DNA of 64,000 bases from Balaenoptera acutorostrata (GCF_949987535.1 NC_080077.1:33383389-33447388), one strand, 5' to 3'. Counted from the stretch's first letter, positions 45,597 to 57,325 are shown. Notes: generated from the sequence alone by a model not told the origin. Program-made: numbers and translations.

Positions 45597-46322
45597 GGGG
45601 GCGGGGCATAGTTGCTTTACAATTTTATGTTAGTTTCTGCTGTACAACGAAGTGAATCAAATATATGTATACATATATCCCCTCCCTCTTGGACCTCCCT
45701 CCCACCCCACCCCCCATCCTACCCGTCTAGGTCACCACAGAGCATCAAGCTGAGCTCCCTGTGCTATACAGCAGGTTCCCACTAGCTATCTATTTTACAC
45801 GTGGTAGTGTATATATGTCAATCCTAATCTCCCAATTCACCCTCCTCCCATGTCCACACATCTGTTTTCTAGGTCTGCGTCTTTATTCCTGTCCTCCAAA
45901 TTGGCTCATCAGTATCATTTTTCTAGATTCCACATAAATGCATTAACATATGATATTTGTTTTTCTCTTTCTGACTTACTTCACTCTGTATGACAGACTC
46001 TAGGTCCATCCACATCTCTGCAAATGACCCAATTTCATTCCTTTTTATGGCTGCAAACCCTCTTGCATTGTTGGTGGGAATGTAAATTGATACAGCCACT
46101 ATGGAGAACAGTATGGAGGTTCCTTTGAAAACTAAAAGTAGAACTACCATATGACCCAGCAATCCCACTTCTGGGCATAAACCCTGAGAAAACCATAATT
46201 CAAAAAGACACATGCACCCCAATGTTCATTGCAGCACTATTCACAATAGTCAGGACATGGAAACAACCTAAATGTCATCGACAGATGAATGGATAAAGGA
46301 GATGTGGTACATTATGCAATGG
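45597..46322 (-). mobile_element. Twin-primed L1 insertion with 5' inversion
   Basis: Two opposite L1 blocks share one TSD (aagacatcctttt, 45584-45596 and 46323-46335). Block 45610-46052 is antisense L1 3' UTR and ORF2 end. Block 46053-46322 is sense ORF2 immediately upstream in L1 order ('ttggtgggaatgtaaattg' to 'gatgtggtacattatgcaat'). About 10 bp of L1 are missing between the two breakpoints. The 3' end lacks 'ctccaataaa' and a poly(A); a G-rich dozen bases (45597-45608) stand there instead. Confidence 0.92.
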
Positions 46323-46339
46323 AAGACATCCTTTTTTGA

Positions 46340-46806
46340 ACCATGGCTTACAAGAGGCAGAGTCAGAATTCAGATGAGACTTGAAATAGGCAACACTAGC
46401 TCTACTTTTCCACCATGCAGCCTTTCAGATGTGTGTGGGCTGTGTTTCTGCAATGCCATCAAGGATCCACTGTATTTGTGATTTTTGTTTTTAACGTAGA
46501 AAAGCATATGTTAGAAAGGCCCCTATGTGACATACATTCTTTAACACCCTGAGTCTTGGTTTCAATGCAGCCCTTGGATTGTGTGTGTGAATGTTAATCA
46601 GCCACGACTTGGGTTGCTTCAGGCAGAGGATGGTGTTCCACAGTGTAACACAGGAAGTAACACAGAATCTGTGATTTTTGCCAACAGAAAGACATACTTT
46701 CAAGGAATATTCTACCTGGAAGCTGTCTTCTTCCCCCGCAAATTTAGACTGGCCTATAAACACCCCCCCACTACAACAGAACAGAGATAGCTCAAAGAAA
46801 ACCCCC
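46340..46806. other. Unassigned non-coding DNA
   Basis: The ORFs at 46491-46808 (minus) and 46581-46790 (plus) are antisense to each other and have no recognisable motif. Confidence 0.4.
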
Positions 46807-46825
46807 AAAGAAAGAAGTCATTCCT
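46807..46825. repeat. TSD of CDK1 retrocopy, left copy
   Basis: aaagaaagaagtcattcct, identical over 19 bp to 47466-47484. Confidence 0.95.
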
Positions 46826-47465
46826 CTGCTGGGGTCAGCTCATTACTCGACTCCAGTTGACATTTGGCATATAGACACCATATTTACAGAATTAACAACG
46901 AAGAAGCCACTTTTCTGTGGGAATTCAGAAGTTGATCAACTCTTTAAAATATTCAAAGCTTTGGGCCCCCCCAGTAATGAAGCATGGCCAGAAGTGGCAT
47001 CTTTACAGGACTATAAGAATACATTTCCCAAGTGAAAACCAGGAAGCCTAGCATCCCATGTCAAAGGCTTGGTTGAAAATGGCTTGGATTTGCTTTCAAA
47101 AACATTAGTTTATAATCCTGTCAAACAAATTGCTGACAAAATAAAACTGAGCTACCCATATTTTAATGGTTTAGACAATCATATTAAGATGTAGCATTCT
47201 GACAAAAAGTTTCCACATGTATCAAGAACAGATTGTTCTATTTTTACTGTTAACTCTATTTTTATCCCATGTATTTTTCTTTTCTTTGTCGTAAAGTTTA
47301 AGCCATACTTCATCTTCTAATTTCAGGTATAACTTAAAATGTAAATATTGTTCTATATGAATTTAAATGTAATTCTGTATATGTGTGTAGATCTCACTGT
47401 AACAACTATTTTTTACTATAATAAAACTATAAATCTAGTATTGATGACAAAAAAAAAAAAAAAAG
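46826..47465 (+). pseudogene. CDK1: CDK1 processed pseudogene, 5'-truncated
   Basis: An intronless retrocopy of the cyclin-dependent kinase 1 mRNA, the mitotic Ser/Thr kinase. It begins inside the activation segment ('LLGSA', then 'YSTPVDIW', the P+1 loop and the APE-equivalent region) and runs through '[11 protein letters not shown]' and 'ENGLDLLSK' to the end of the C-lobe at TAG 47192-47194. That is about 122 of 297 codons; the ATP-binding N-lobe and the HRD/DFG region are absent. An in-frame TGA at 47033-47035 replaces a conserved Trp, and one Lys of the final KKM is missing. The CDK1 3' UTR follows, with AATAAA at 47420-47425, a poly(A) tail at about 47449-47464 and a perfect 19-bp TSD: L1-mediated retrotransposition. 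No open frame of functional length. Confidence 0.93.
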
Positions 47466-47484
47466 AAAGAAAGAAGTCATTCCT

Positions 47485-47574
47485 GAATATAAGGAAACTG
47501 TGACCCGTCTGTTACAGAGGGACATCCTTCTGTTTCAGTAGAGTTAGCATTAGTGTTGGTGTAAGGCTGTTGTG
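47485..47574. other. Flank of the CDK1 retrocopy
   Basis: Continuation of the pre-insertion locus after the right TSD; nothing recognised. Confidence 0.4.
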
Positions 47575-47660
47575 AGCAATTACGTGGTAAGTGAGAGTTA
47601 GAACTCACACCCAGGTGTACCTGACTCCCATGCTCCCACCACTACACACCATGGCTTCAT
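47575..47660 (-). mobile_element. MIR remnant (antisense)
   Basis: 'agagttagaactcacaccca' and 'ctcccaccactacacaccat' match the reverse complement of the MIR tRNA-like part. Confidence 0.55.
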
Positions 47661-48079
47661 TCTCCAACTGTTGACTAGGTTAAGGGTGAATCTCAAGCAG
47701 TTGTAGATAAGAGATGAAGAACTGTCAGCATAGAAACAGGATATGGCCATCCAGCACAGACCTGAGGTCTGGAACACCCTCCCTTCAGCACAGCAGAGCA
47801 GATAGAGCACCAAGGTGTCACACAGAGTCATATCCAGACCAGTGGATAATGAAGGACCACAACCTGCATTAGGAGAAATGTCACGTGGCAGAGCTGCCCC
47901 GTCTCCCCCTTCTTCCCATAGGTATGCGTTCTCTGAGTTTGATCAAGTCATGATTGCTTAGTGAGAGAGACAAGAATGAGAATAACGAGCACAATCCTTT
48001 GCCCGGAAATAAATGAACATTATGCACAGACAGCGCAACTGGAGAGGCGTCATCTGGTGTGGTAATGGGGGAGCCTCGC
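47661..48079. other. Unassigned non-coding DNA
   Basis: No gene, RNA or named repeat; the ORFs at 47598-47831 and 47881-48084 (minus) lack motifs. Confidence 0.4.
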
Positions 48080-48345
48080 ATCATTTACCAGTCAGGGTCC
48101 TGGCAGGTAACAGATGGCACAATCACACTGAGTCATTTGCAGAGAGTTTAATAAAGGGACTGTAGGCAGAGATGTGGGCAAGGTTTAGGAAAAACAGGAA
48201 GGGATGGAACAACAGCCTGAAACTTAAAGAAATCAGGAGCCTTCCACACTCCAGGTCTAAAGGGACAAGGGGAGACAGTACTCTGGACGTAAGTGTGAAC
48301 TTCCTGACAGGACCTAACTCCTTTGGCGGGGAAAAGGCACTTGTG
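48080..48345. mobile_element. Interspersed repeat, family not recalled
   Basis: 'accagtcagggtcctggcag', 'taacagatggcacaatcaca' and 'agagtttaataaagggactg' form a pattern that I recognise as interspersed in mammals. I cannot name it. The 140-codon antisense ORF 48148-48570 covers it and is not supported as coding. Confidence 0.4.
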
Positions 48346-49605
48346 TGAGACAACCTGGTAGCTAGCAACTTGAGACAACTTGGTAGCTAGAGATGGGGAA
48401 TAAATACCATGATTTCCCTTTTCTCTTACTCTTGATTTCCTGCTGTTATTTCCAGCTTCTTGGGACACAAAACATGGTGGAGAAAGGTGGAGTGTTATTC
48501 TTGAAGGACAAGCAGAAGATACCTGGTATATTCCAAATGGTTCTAATGAAGAGACTTTTAATGAGAACAATTACAGAGATTTCAGCAAGGTTAAGAGACA
48601 TAAGACAGATGTTACAGCAGCCAGGAACCAGCAACATTACCACCCCTAGAACTGAAGAAAACTTTTCCACAGTCACATAAACACACACTCCAATTTCCCT
48701 TGGCTTCATATCTCTCTCCAGCTATGGCTATCTCTTTTTGCCCCTTCCCACCAAACTTCTTAAAAACATTTTCTTTACCCACAGTTTCCATTTCCTTTGC
48801 CACCACTCACTCCTTAATGCTTTCACCCATAAAATTGATCAATACTGTTCTTGCTAACATCTTTATGTCACCAATGCAGAGGACACCCATTAATCTCAGG
48901 GTTTGGGGTTACTATATGGCTGTGGTGATTGATCCTGACTATCAAGGACTGCGCTACTACACCACAGGTGTAAAGAAGAGTATGTCTAGAATGCAGGAGA
49001 TCTTCCAGGGATGCCTCTTAGTACTTCCATATCCTGTGATTAAGTCAGTGGAAAACTACATCGACCCACAATACAGGCTGGGCTACTGATGGCCCAGACC
49101 CTTTAGGAATGAAGGTTTGAGTCACTCCACCAGGCAAGGAGCCATGCCCATCTGAGGTGCTTGCTGAGAGCAAAAGGGAGAGAGAATGGGTATCAGAAGA
49201 AGGTAGTTATACCTACCAGCCATGACCATGTGACAGTTGCAGAAACAAGGACTGTAGCAGTTTTAAGTATTTCTTCCTTACTTTAATTTTTTCTTTCCCT
49301 CTAGCACTCCCCTGTCATCTAAAATAAGATGTGTTGATAGTAATTAACCTTACATCTCAGTACTAAACTATAGAATTTCAAAGGGAGAGTGTGGCTCAGC
49401 TAGAAGAGGTATGAATATCACTGAAAGAGGGAGAAAGGGCTTTGCATCAACTTTTGGGAAAAAGAGCCCGCATGTCTTTTTGTTGCATGGAGAATATTTG
49501 CATCAGGTTAGGCAGAAGCATGGTTTTGTTATTGTCTTTATTTGTAAGATAAGTATGATCAAACGAGATATGTATGGATGCCACTTTGGTAAAGGGTAGA
49601 TTGTG
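48346..49605. other. Unassigned DNA with a 129-codon ORF
   Basis: The ORF at 48700-49089 (129 codons, plus) is the longest in the window outside transposons and repeats. Its C-terminal half is rich in Tyr ('GYYMAVVIDPDYQGLRYYTT'), but I recognise no family, signal or upstream promoter. Its N-terminal half looks like translated T/C-rich DNA. I regard it as more likely chance or an old repeat than a gene. Confidence 0.3.
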
Positions 49606-49609
49606 GTAG

Positions 49610-50190
49610 CTTTGTACACTTTTAACTACATTTCTCAGAATTCCCTTTTCTGTGTGGTTCTGATTTAGCATTGTCCATAAGAAGATCTTGCATGAGATTT
49701 GGAAGGTAGATGTGAAGTTGCAGCTATTTGTAAGGTTAGTGGTGCTGGGTACCAGGCATTATGGCAATTCACACACATTATTACTGCTCTGCTAACTCAC
49801 CTTGTTGGTATGAGACAACACTTGGACCTGTTGCCCTTTCATCTCCTGCCAGCTCTCCTCCTTCATCATCTCCAAGTCCTAGCCAAATGCATGTACAGCT
49901 CCATGGTGAAGGGGCTAGCTTCTCTTGCTGGTCTCCCATCATACTGAGATTGGAGGTGGTGAGAAACAGACTCAGGTTCTGGTTTGCTACTGTCCATATC
50001 TTTCTTTCTTAATTGCTGGACTGGTTGACCTAAAACAATTTTTGGCTTAATGCTAGACCCAGAGGCAATGGCCTGCAATTATGGGAGCTCTACCAGCTCC
50101 CATAATTGCATAAGACATAATCCCCATAATAAATCACTCACAGTGGCTCTGATTCTCTGATTCTGGTCAAGCCTAGAACCATATACCCTG
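49610..50190 (+). mobile_element. Old LTR-like repeat
   Basis: 'aactacatttctcagaattc', 'gcatgagatttggaaggtag', 'ggactggttgacctaaaaca' and 'ataataaatcactcacag' follow the order of a known mammal-wide repeat. The hairpin at 50074-50110 lies near its 3' end. Family name not recalled. Confidence 0.45.
50074..50110. repeat. Perfect inverted repeat, 16-bp arms, 5-nt loop
   Basis: tgcaattatgggagct (50074-50089), loop ctacc, agctcccataattgca (50095-50110). All 16 pairs are Watson-Crick. Confidence 0.97.
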
Positions 50191-50257
50191 TATACTTGGG
50201 CATTTTTTTAAAATTCAGAAACAATCATTCAAAGTATTTAGTTGACATGTATCTTTA

Positions 50258-50557
50258 TTTATTTATTATTTATTTATTTATTTATGGCTGCGTTGGGTCT
50301 TCATTGCTGTGCACGGGCTTCTCATTGCGCTAGCTTCTCTTGTTGTGGAGCTCGGGCTTCAGTCACGTGGGCTTCAGTAGTGGTGGCGTGCGGGCTCAGT
50401 ACTTGTGGTTTGCAGGTTCTAGAGCACAGGCTCAGTAGTTGTGGCGCACGGGTTTAGTTGCTCTGCGGCATGTGGGATCTTCCCGGACCAGGGATCAAAC
50501 TTGTGTCCCCTGCATTGGCAGGCGGATTCTTAACCACTGCACCACCAGGGAAGTCCC
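50258..50557 (-). mobile_element. CHR-type SINE, older subtype
   Basis: Antisense SINE with TATT-rich tail, 'tatggctgcgttgggtcttc', a B-box region weakened to 'gggatcaaacttgtg', and head 'accagggaagtccc'. TSD gacatgtatcttta (50244-50257) and gacaagtatcttta (50558-50571) with one mismatch. Its body differs from the young SINEs, so it is an earlier subfamily. Confidence 0.93.
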
Positions 50558-50571
50558 GACAAGTATCTTTA

Positions 50572-51229
50572 GTCTCATCAGTCTGAAGCAGCAGTTCTCC
50601 AGTTCTCTCTTTTTTTTTTGGTCTTTCATGACATTGACATTTTTGAAGAACGTGGGCCAATTGTTTTGTAAATCTTTAACCCGGTTAGGTTATTCTTTCC
50701 TCATGAGTAGATTTTGGTTAAAGTTTTTGGCAGATGTACTGGATGAAAGGTACTGTTCCCTGCTCAGTGCTCACCTCAGGACACACTCGATCTGATGTCT
50801 CATTATTGCTGGTGTTAAGTTTGATCTCCTCATTAAGGTGATGTCTGCCAGATTTCACCTTTGAAAAGGTACCTTTTTCCTTCGAAATTAATAAATAACC
50901 TACTGGATGACATTATAAGATTGTATGCACAACCTGTTCCCTATAATCTTTCATCTCATGATTTTAGCATCCATTAATGATCAATTATTACTATAGAGGT
51001 TGCAAAACAGTGATTTGAAATTCCATCATTCATTTTTTATTAGGTGGCATTCTTTTGTGAAGAGCTTTCCATTCTCCCCACCCTCCTTTTAATGTTTTTG
51101 CTATCAGCATGAACTCCTGGATTCTTTTTTTTTTTTAATGCCATCCATTATAGTCCATTATGTCATTTTTCATTTTGTGCTCAAATTATCAAAAATTTAA
51201 CCAGTAGGTGTTCCTTCACGAAGCAATTG
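50572..51229. other. Unassigned AT-rich DNA
   Basis: The 118-codon ORF at 50439-50795 is SINE read-through. Nothing else recognised. Confidence 0.4.
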
Positions 51230-52351
51230 TGTTCAATAATGTTCTATAAGTTTCTTTGAGAGAGTGTATACATCTTTTAATATATTTAATTCTAAATACT
51301 TCCATTTTTGTATTATTTAAGTGATATATTTTAATTTCACTTCGGTATGATTATTGCAGATATATAGTTATATAGCACACAATTTTGCATATATATTCAT
51401 CAATCATTCTACCTTCTATTATTAATTTTAATAATTTGTATCCAGATTATTTTGACTTTCTGTTTACCCAACTATATTTTCTGAAAATGACAGTGATGTT
51501 AGTTCTTTCTAATACTTATACATTTAATTTCATTTTTGTCTACTTGTACTGGTTAAGATCTCTAATAAAATGCTGAAAAGAAGTGCTAGCAGGCATTCTC
51601 ATCGAATTTCCAATATTAAAGAGAAAGATATTAACCTTCCATGATTAGGAATTTTTGCTGTAGGCTTTGGTAGATACCCTCTATTGGATTAGTGATTTTC
51701 ACTTCTATTACTAGTTTGTCAGGACAATATTTTTTTTAAAATTATAAATGGATGTTGAATTTTTAATCTGTTGAAATGCTCATGAGATTTTTATCCTTCA
51801 ATCTGTTGTTTGTGATAAATTGCATTAATTTATTTCCTAGTGTTAAACAAGTCCAACTTTAGTGGGTTAAGCCTAACTTATTCATATCTGTTATCTTTTT
51901 TAAGATTTTGTAACTATGTTCGTGAGTGGAACTGACCTTTAATTTTCCTTTCTGGTAGTGTGCTGGTCAGGTTTTTCTATGAAGGTTATGTTAGCCTACT
52001 AAAATGATTTGGGGAATCTTTTTCATACGTAAAATTATGTTTAAGAAGATAAGGACTTCTTCAAATATTTGATAGAACTCACATTTAGAGTCATACAGAT
52101 CTGGGGATTTTTTGGTGTGGAAAATTCTTTAGTGATTCAAATTCCTTAGAAGAACTATATGAGAACTATTTTAGTTTTCTATTTCTTCTCTAGTCAATTT
52201 TAATAAGATGCATTTTTTCTAGGAATTTGTCTAAAATGTCAAATTTATCAGCATAAAATTGTTTATATTTTCTTAGTAACTTTTTAATACATCTAGTAAT
52301 ATGTCCCTCTTCATTCCTGATAGTAATAATTTAATTCCCTCTCTCTTTCTG

Positions 52352-52390
52352 TCACACACATGCACACACACACACACACACACACTCACA
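52352..52390. repeat. (CA)n microsatellite
   Basis: CA run with one 'tg' interruption, inside the old L1M. Confidence 0.9.
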
Positions 52391-52654
52391 TTCAGTAACA
52401 ACAGAATTTTCAGTTTAATTAAACTTCTTGAAGAAACAACTTTTGGCAGAGTTTGTCCTCTTTATTGCGTTTTCTATTTAATTAATTTCTGTTCTTATCT
52501 TTATTATTTTCTTCCTCTTTTGAATTTATTTTGCTGGGTTTTTTCTATCTTCTTGTAATAGATTTTTTTTTTTAATAGTAATGATCTAGGCAAGCTTTTT
52601 TTTTTTTTTTTTTAATTTAAACACCTGATCCTTGGGTCATTTGCATTCTTAATT

Positions 52655-52940
52655 TATTTTATTTATTTATTTTTGGCTGTGTTGAGTCTTCGTTTCTGTG
52701 CGAGGGCTTTCTCTAGTTGCGGCAAGCGGGGGCCACTCTTCATCGCGGTGCGCGGGCCTCTCACTATCGCGGCCTCTCTTGTTGCAGAGCACAGGCTCCA
52801 GATGCGCAGGCTCAGTAGTTGTGGCTCACGGGCCTAGTTGCTCCGCGGCATGTGGGATCCTCCCAGACCAGGGCTCGAACCCGTGTCCCCTGCATTGGCA
52901 GGCGGATTCTCAACCACTGCGCCACCAGGGAAGCCCCTAG
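52655..52940 (-). mobile_element. CHR-type SINE, young subtype
   Basis: Antisense young SINE: 'tttttggctgtgttgagtct', 'gggctcgaacccgtgtcccc' and 'accagggaagcccc'. TSD attcttaatt at 52645-52654 and 52941-52950. Confidence 0.93.
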
Positions 52941-54084
52941 ATTCTTAATTCATTAAATTTCAGCCCCTATTTTTCTAATATACATATTTAATGTTATACA
53001 TTTTCTTCTAAGAACTACTTCACATTCTATAAGAATTAATTAGAAGTGACCCATGGGTTTGTTTGAAGCATATTTCTTAATTTATAAGCATGGGAATATT
53101 TCAAATACTCTTTAAAAAAATGATTCCTAGTTTAACTGGATGTGATTAGAAAATGTACTTTTAATTATTTCAGTCCTTTGAAATGCGATGAAACTTATTT
53201 ATGGCTCAATATATGGTCAATTTTTGAAAATATTTCATTTGTTCTTAAAAAGACTGTATTAAACAATGGTTGAATTTGTTTCTTAGGTCAATTTTACTAA
53301 TCTTATTTTCCAAATCTTATATAATCATATTTGTATTTTTTATCAATTGCTGAGAGAAGTGTGTTAAAATCATGTGGTATAATTGTTGATTTCTCTTTTT
53401 ATTTCATTTAATTTTTGTTTTTGAATAATAGAGTTTGAAGCGCTATTACTAGGTGAAGACAAATATAAAATTGTTATATCATCCTGGTAAGTGAAACCTC
53501 TTAATAAATATGAAGTAGTGATCTTTTCTCTAGTAATGTATTTTGCTTTAAAATTTGTATTATAAATGCTTCCATGGTATTTCTTTTTGCATCCCTTCAT
53601 TTTCAATCTTTTGTATACATATGAGCTATGTTTTTTACCAACATCATGCAGTTGTATTTTTTATTCTTTCTGACAATCTCTGTCCTTTAAATGGCTCATG
53701 TAGTCTACTTACATTTGATATAACTACTGTAGATATAGCTGGTGTAAATTTAGCATCTTATTTTGTACTTTCTATTTGTCTCACATATTGTGTTTACTTT
53801 TCCTTTTCTCCCTTTTCTCTGTTTTCTTGAAATTGTGTGGGAGTGTGTATTTAAATCACTTTGTACTCTTTTTGTAACTTGAGATTTATTCACTCTTTTC
53901 CTTTTCTTTCAGTGGTTACCTCAGAAATTTTAAACTGTGTACTTAAAATCAACAAAAAAGTAATCACTACTTTTACCTTCCTTACAGACAATATAAAATC
54001 CTTAGAACATTTTAAACTCAGTTTACTTCATCCTGATTCACATATTTTAGTTGTCATTTTTTTTACATTTACCTTTAGAAATTC

Positions 54085-54112
54085 CACTATTATTATTATT
54101 ATTATTATTACA
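54085..54112. repeat. (ATT)n microsatellite
   Basis: Eight to nine ATT units. Confidence 0.9.
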
Positions 54113-54440
54113 AGCTATACTTTCAATGCTCATGTAGATTTATTCACATATTTACCATTATCTACATTCTTCATTCTTTTCAGTACCTAGGTCTACTTTC
54201 CTTATGCTGAAGTACATCCTTTAGAATTTTCTTTAGCAAATGTATACTGGTAGCAAGCTTGCACTGCATTTATCTGAAAATGAACCTATTTTTCCTTTGC
54301 TCTTAAAAATCTATTTTCATTGGGCTTAAGTTGGTAGTCACTTTCTTTCAGCATATTGAAAATATCATTTCACTATTTTTCAGCTTCTGTTAATACTATT
54401 GAAAAATCAGTCTACCATTGACCTTTTGAAAATAACCTAA

Positions 54441-54905
54441 CTGTGTTGGGTTTAATGGTGTTCCTTAAAGGTTCATGTTCATCCAGAACCTCAAAATGTG
54501 ACCTTATTTGGAAAGACGGTTTTACAGTTGTAATAAATTCAGGATCTCAAGACAAAATCATCCTATATTTGGGGTGGACCCTAAATCTAGTGACTTTTGC
54601 TCTTAGAAGGAGAGGACACATAGAGTCACAGAGAGGCAGATGCCATGTGAAGCAGGAGGCAAAGATTGGAGTGATGCAGCTGCAAGCCAAGGAATGCCAC
54701 AAATTGCTAGCTACCTCCGGGAGCGAGGAGAGGGGCACCAAACAACTTCTTTCTTGGTGCTTCGAGAAAAAAATCAACCCTGCCAACACCTTAATTTCAG
54801 ACTTCTGGTCTCCAGAATTTTTGGAACTGTGATGGAATAAATTTTTGTTGTTTTAAGCCACTCAGTTTGTGCCAATGTATTACGGCAGCCCTAAGAAAAC
54901 TAATA
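54441..54905 (+). mobile_element. MLT1 solo LTR (MaLR)
   Basis: Full MLT1 order: 'tgtgttgggtttaatggtg', 'aaaatgtgaccttatttgga', 'gccatgtgaagcaggaggc', 'tgcaagccaaggaatgccac' and 'tattacggcagccctaagaa'. It lies inside an antisense L1M that continues on both sides. The 129-codon ORF 54443-54832 is a translation of the LTR, not a gene. Confidence 0.93.
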
Positions 54906-55179
54906 GGCTTTTATTTTTATGATTCCTTTAAGAATTATTTGTCTTTGTCTTTGGTATTCTGCAGCTTCACTGTGTTATATCTAACTGTGGGCTTCTTTTG
55001 ATTTATCCTGCTTGGAATTTATTGAGTTACTTCTCAGGGTTCCCATTTTTTATTTGGTTTTGGTCTGGAAGTTTCTTATTCAGTTATTGTCCTTTCCGCT
55101 TTAAAGAGATTTTAAAAGATTTTTTTTTCTAGATGTTTTGACTGTTTTTAGTGGGAGAGTTGGTGTAATTATGGAAGAG

Positions 55180-55440
55180 AAGTCTGCCAGAGCGATCTTT
55201 TAATAACCAAATCAGATCATGTCAATATTCTGCTTAATAGTCTCTAATGGCTACTTATTATGTTTATGCTCAAACCCCAAATCCCACCCCAGACCCTGGT
55301 GATCATGGTGGGGTCAAATTCTTCCTCCTCCTCCTGGAACATTCTCTCTCCGGCAAGCTCTGCTCCCTGCCACGTTCCTGCAATGTCTGCAGTGTGGCTG
55401 CAGAGGCTGTTCCCACTGTAGGGAATAATTTCTGTTCTCT
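55180..55440 (+). mobile_element. L2 remnant (sense)
   Basis: 'ccagagcgatcttttaataa', 'caaatcagatcatgtcaata' and 'ctcctggaacattctctctc' match the L2 sequence above its 3' end. Confidence 0.7.
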
Positions 55441-55624
55441 CTGTTATTATTTTCCCAGCTAAATCTTAATCATATTTCATTTTTTAATATTAGGATTCCA
55501 GGAGAAACAAAAGCTTTTATCAAAGGAATTAAGAATAACTGGTAGAGTTAATATTCATGTCAGAAAAGTTTCTCTATCTCTCACATCACGTAATGCAAAT
55601 ATAATTGTTTCTACCTCATTCAGT

Positions 55625-55795
55625 AAGTTAATTTCAATACATATTTATTGAGCACCTCTATATAACAAGTACTGTGCAGGAATTGGGGGTTCAAAGATGA
55701 ATACAAAATGATTCTTTCACTTCAAGGGCTTCACAGTTTGTTGGGAAAGACAGATGATAAGCAAATAATTTTAATAACCTTTTGTTCGATAAAGG
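55625..55795 (-). mobile_element. L2 3' end (antisense)
   Basis: 'catatttattgagcacctct', 'caagtactgtgcaggaattg' and 'cagtttgttgggaaagacag' match the reverse complement of the L2 3' terminus. Confidence 0.7.
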
Positions 55796-55799
55796 TCTG

Positions 55800-57325
55800 C
55801 AGAGAGAGTTATGGATGCCCAGGAGAGGGGAAATTAGCCAAGCTTGGAGTTTCAGGGAAGAATTTCTCAATACCTTTCCACTAGGTCCTGTGCAGTTCAA
55901 CATCCCTGGAGTCTAGAGAAGAGTTTGTTCTGACTATACTGGGTAGCAGGAAAGGTAATTTTAGAACTAAAGATGGTTTTGTCCTTTGGCAAGAACATAA
56001 TTATTTATATTACTTAATTTAGCCATGAGCTTTCTTTTTACACACAATAACTAATGAGTTGTCCATCCTGTCTCAACAGAGCAACTTGTAAAATAATGAT
56101 ATTATTAGGTCTATTGACTGGAAAGTGGACTTTGATAAACTTGTAAAGCAAAGTCCCCTCCATCTATCTCAGAAAAGAATTACTCTGCTGACAACAGACC
56201 ACTGATCTTCAAGTTGGAGTTTGTGTGCACCTGGGAGCACCTGGAAACTTTCCAAGGCCCAGGAATAGAACTGTGATTTTTAAGGAAATCAGTTTCCAGA
56301 TCTTCAACTTCCATATGTATGCTCTCCAAAAACTCTGCTAAAACTGTCTTCTGTGCTTTCCCATTTTCCATGTCTCCTTTTATCATCCCCTTCTCACACT
56401 TTCTGAAAGAAAAGTAAAGGACTCAACCTTTCCTGAATTGAATTTTGCTCTATCGTATTTTTCTTGGCTGAAAAAGTTCACCAATAGAAAAGGAAGGGAC
56501 AATTCCAAATATTGGTGAAAAGGTGAATAACTCAAATGATTGGTTAACAAATCTGTCTAAATAGGAGTTTCCTTAAAAATTTTTTTTCATCAAAATTAAA
56601 TGAGACTCTAACAGAGTTCCTAATCAATAGATCATTAAAAAGTAATTTTTGATGATAGATCACTACGGATACAGTATTTGTTATGTAACTCACGAGTTCA
56701 AAGAATTGAATAACAGGGCCATAACAAATTCCCTTCCAGTTCTGTCTACTTACTTAACTGAACTGTGTTTCTCAGTGCTTACATCTATAAAAATGAAAAC
56801 TGGAAATAGAAATTTTCCATTTTAATAATAAGTAATATTCATACATATATATGACCTCATTTATCTCATTAAAAGATGTATTTCTGAGAAATTTTTAATG
56901 TGTAATGCATATTTATCAAAATTTATTATAAATGTTGTTTTGTTCATTTGAACACTAATAATCAGAATGATAACTCAATCCAGATGGAATTTTTAACACT
57001 TAGAGTTTCTGTTCACAAAATTTTAAAATGCAAACTGTACACATAAAGTGTTATAGACTAATAAAAGAATTCCAAGTATAAATATGCATCATAAATATAT
57101 ATGTTAAGTTCTCATGAGGGAATTAGAAATATGTTTTGGAAGAGAAAAAGGAAAAAAACTAGATCTCTTACATTTAAGGAACACTTTGTTTATATGTTTT
57201 TATATTTATATGGGTAGATAAAATTGCTTTGGTAAAAATATTTCAATTAAAGAGCAAAGTAACTGTTTTATTTTAAAAGGTCAATGATCTCATATGAATA
57301 CTATATCCTCCGCACTTTTTAAAAA
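55800..57325. other. Unassigned non-coding DNA
   Basis: AT-rich in its second half. The ORF at 56180-56386 (minus) and others lack motifs. Confidence 0.45.

Larger units (their letters stand above)
51230..55120 (-). mobile_element. Ancient L1M (antisense) split by a SINE and an LTR
   Basis: Antisense L1M of about 3.1 kb net. 51540-51800 ('caggcattctcatcgaattt') is RT; 52200-52400 is upstream of RT; 53560-53830 ('ttaaatggctcatgtagtct', 'acttacatttgatataact') is the 5' part of ORF2; 54950-55110 ('ctttggtattctgcagcttc', 'tttatcctgcttggaattta') is ORF1. It is interrupted by the SINE at 52655-52940 and the MLT1 LTR at 54441-54905. No functional frame. Confidence 0.8.

Noticed and set aside
46491..46808. 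105-codon minus ORF beside the CDK1 copy
   Set aside because: No motif, overlaps an antisense ORF of similar length, and ends at the TSD by chance.
54443..54832. 129-codon ORF
   Set aside because: Entirely within the MLT1 LTR.
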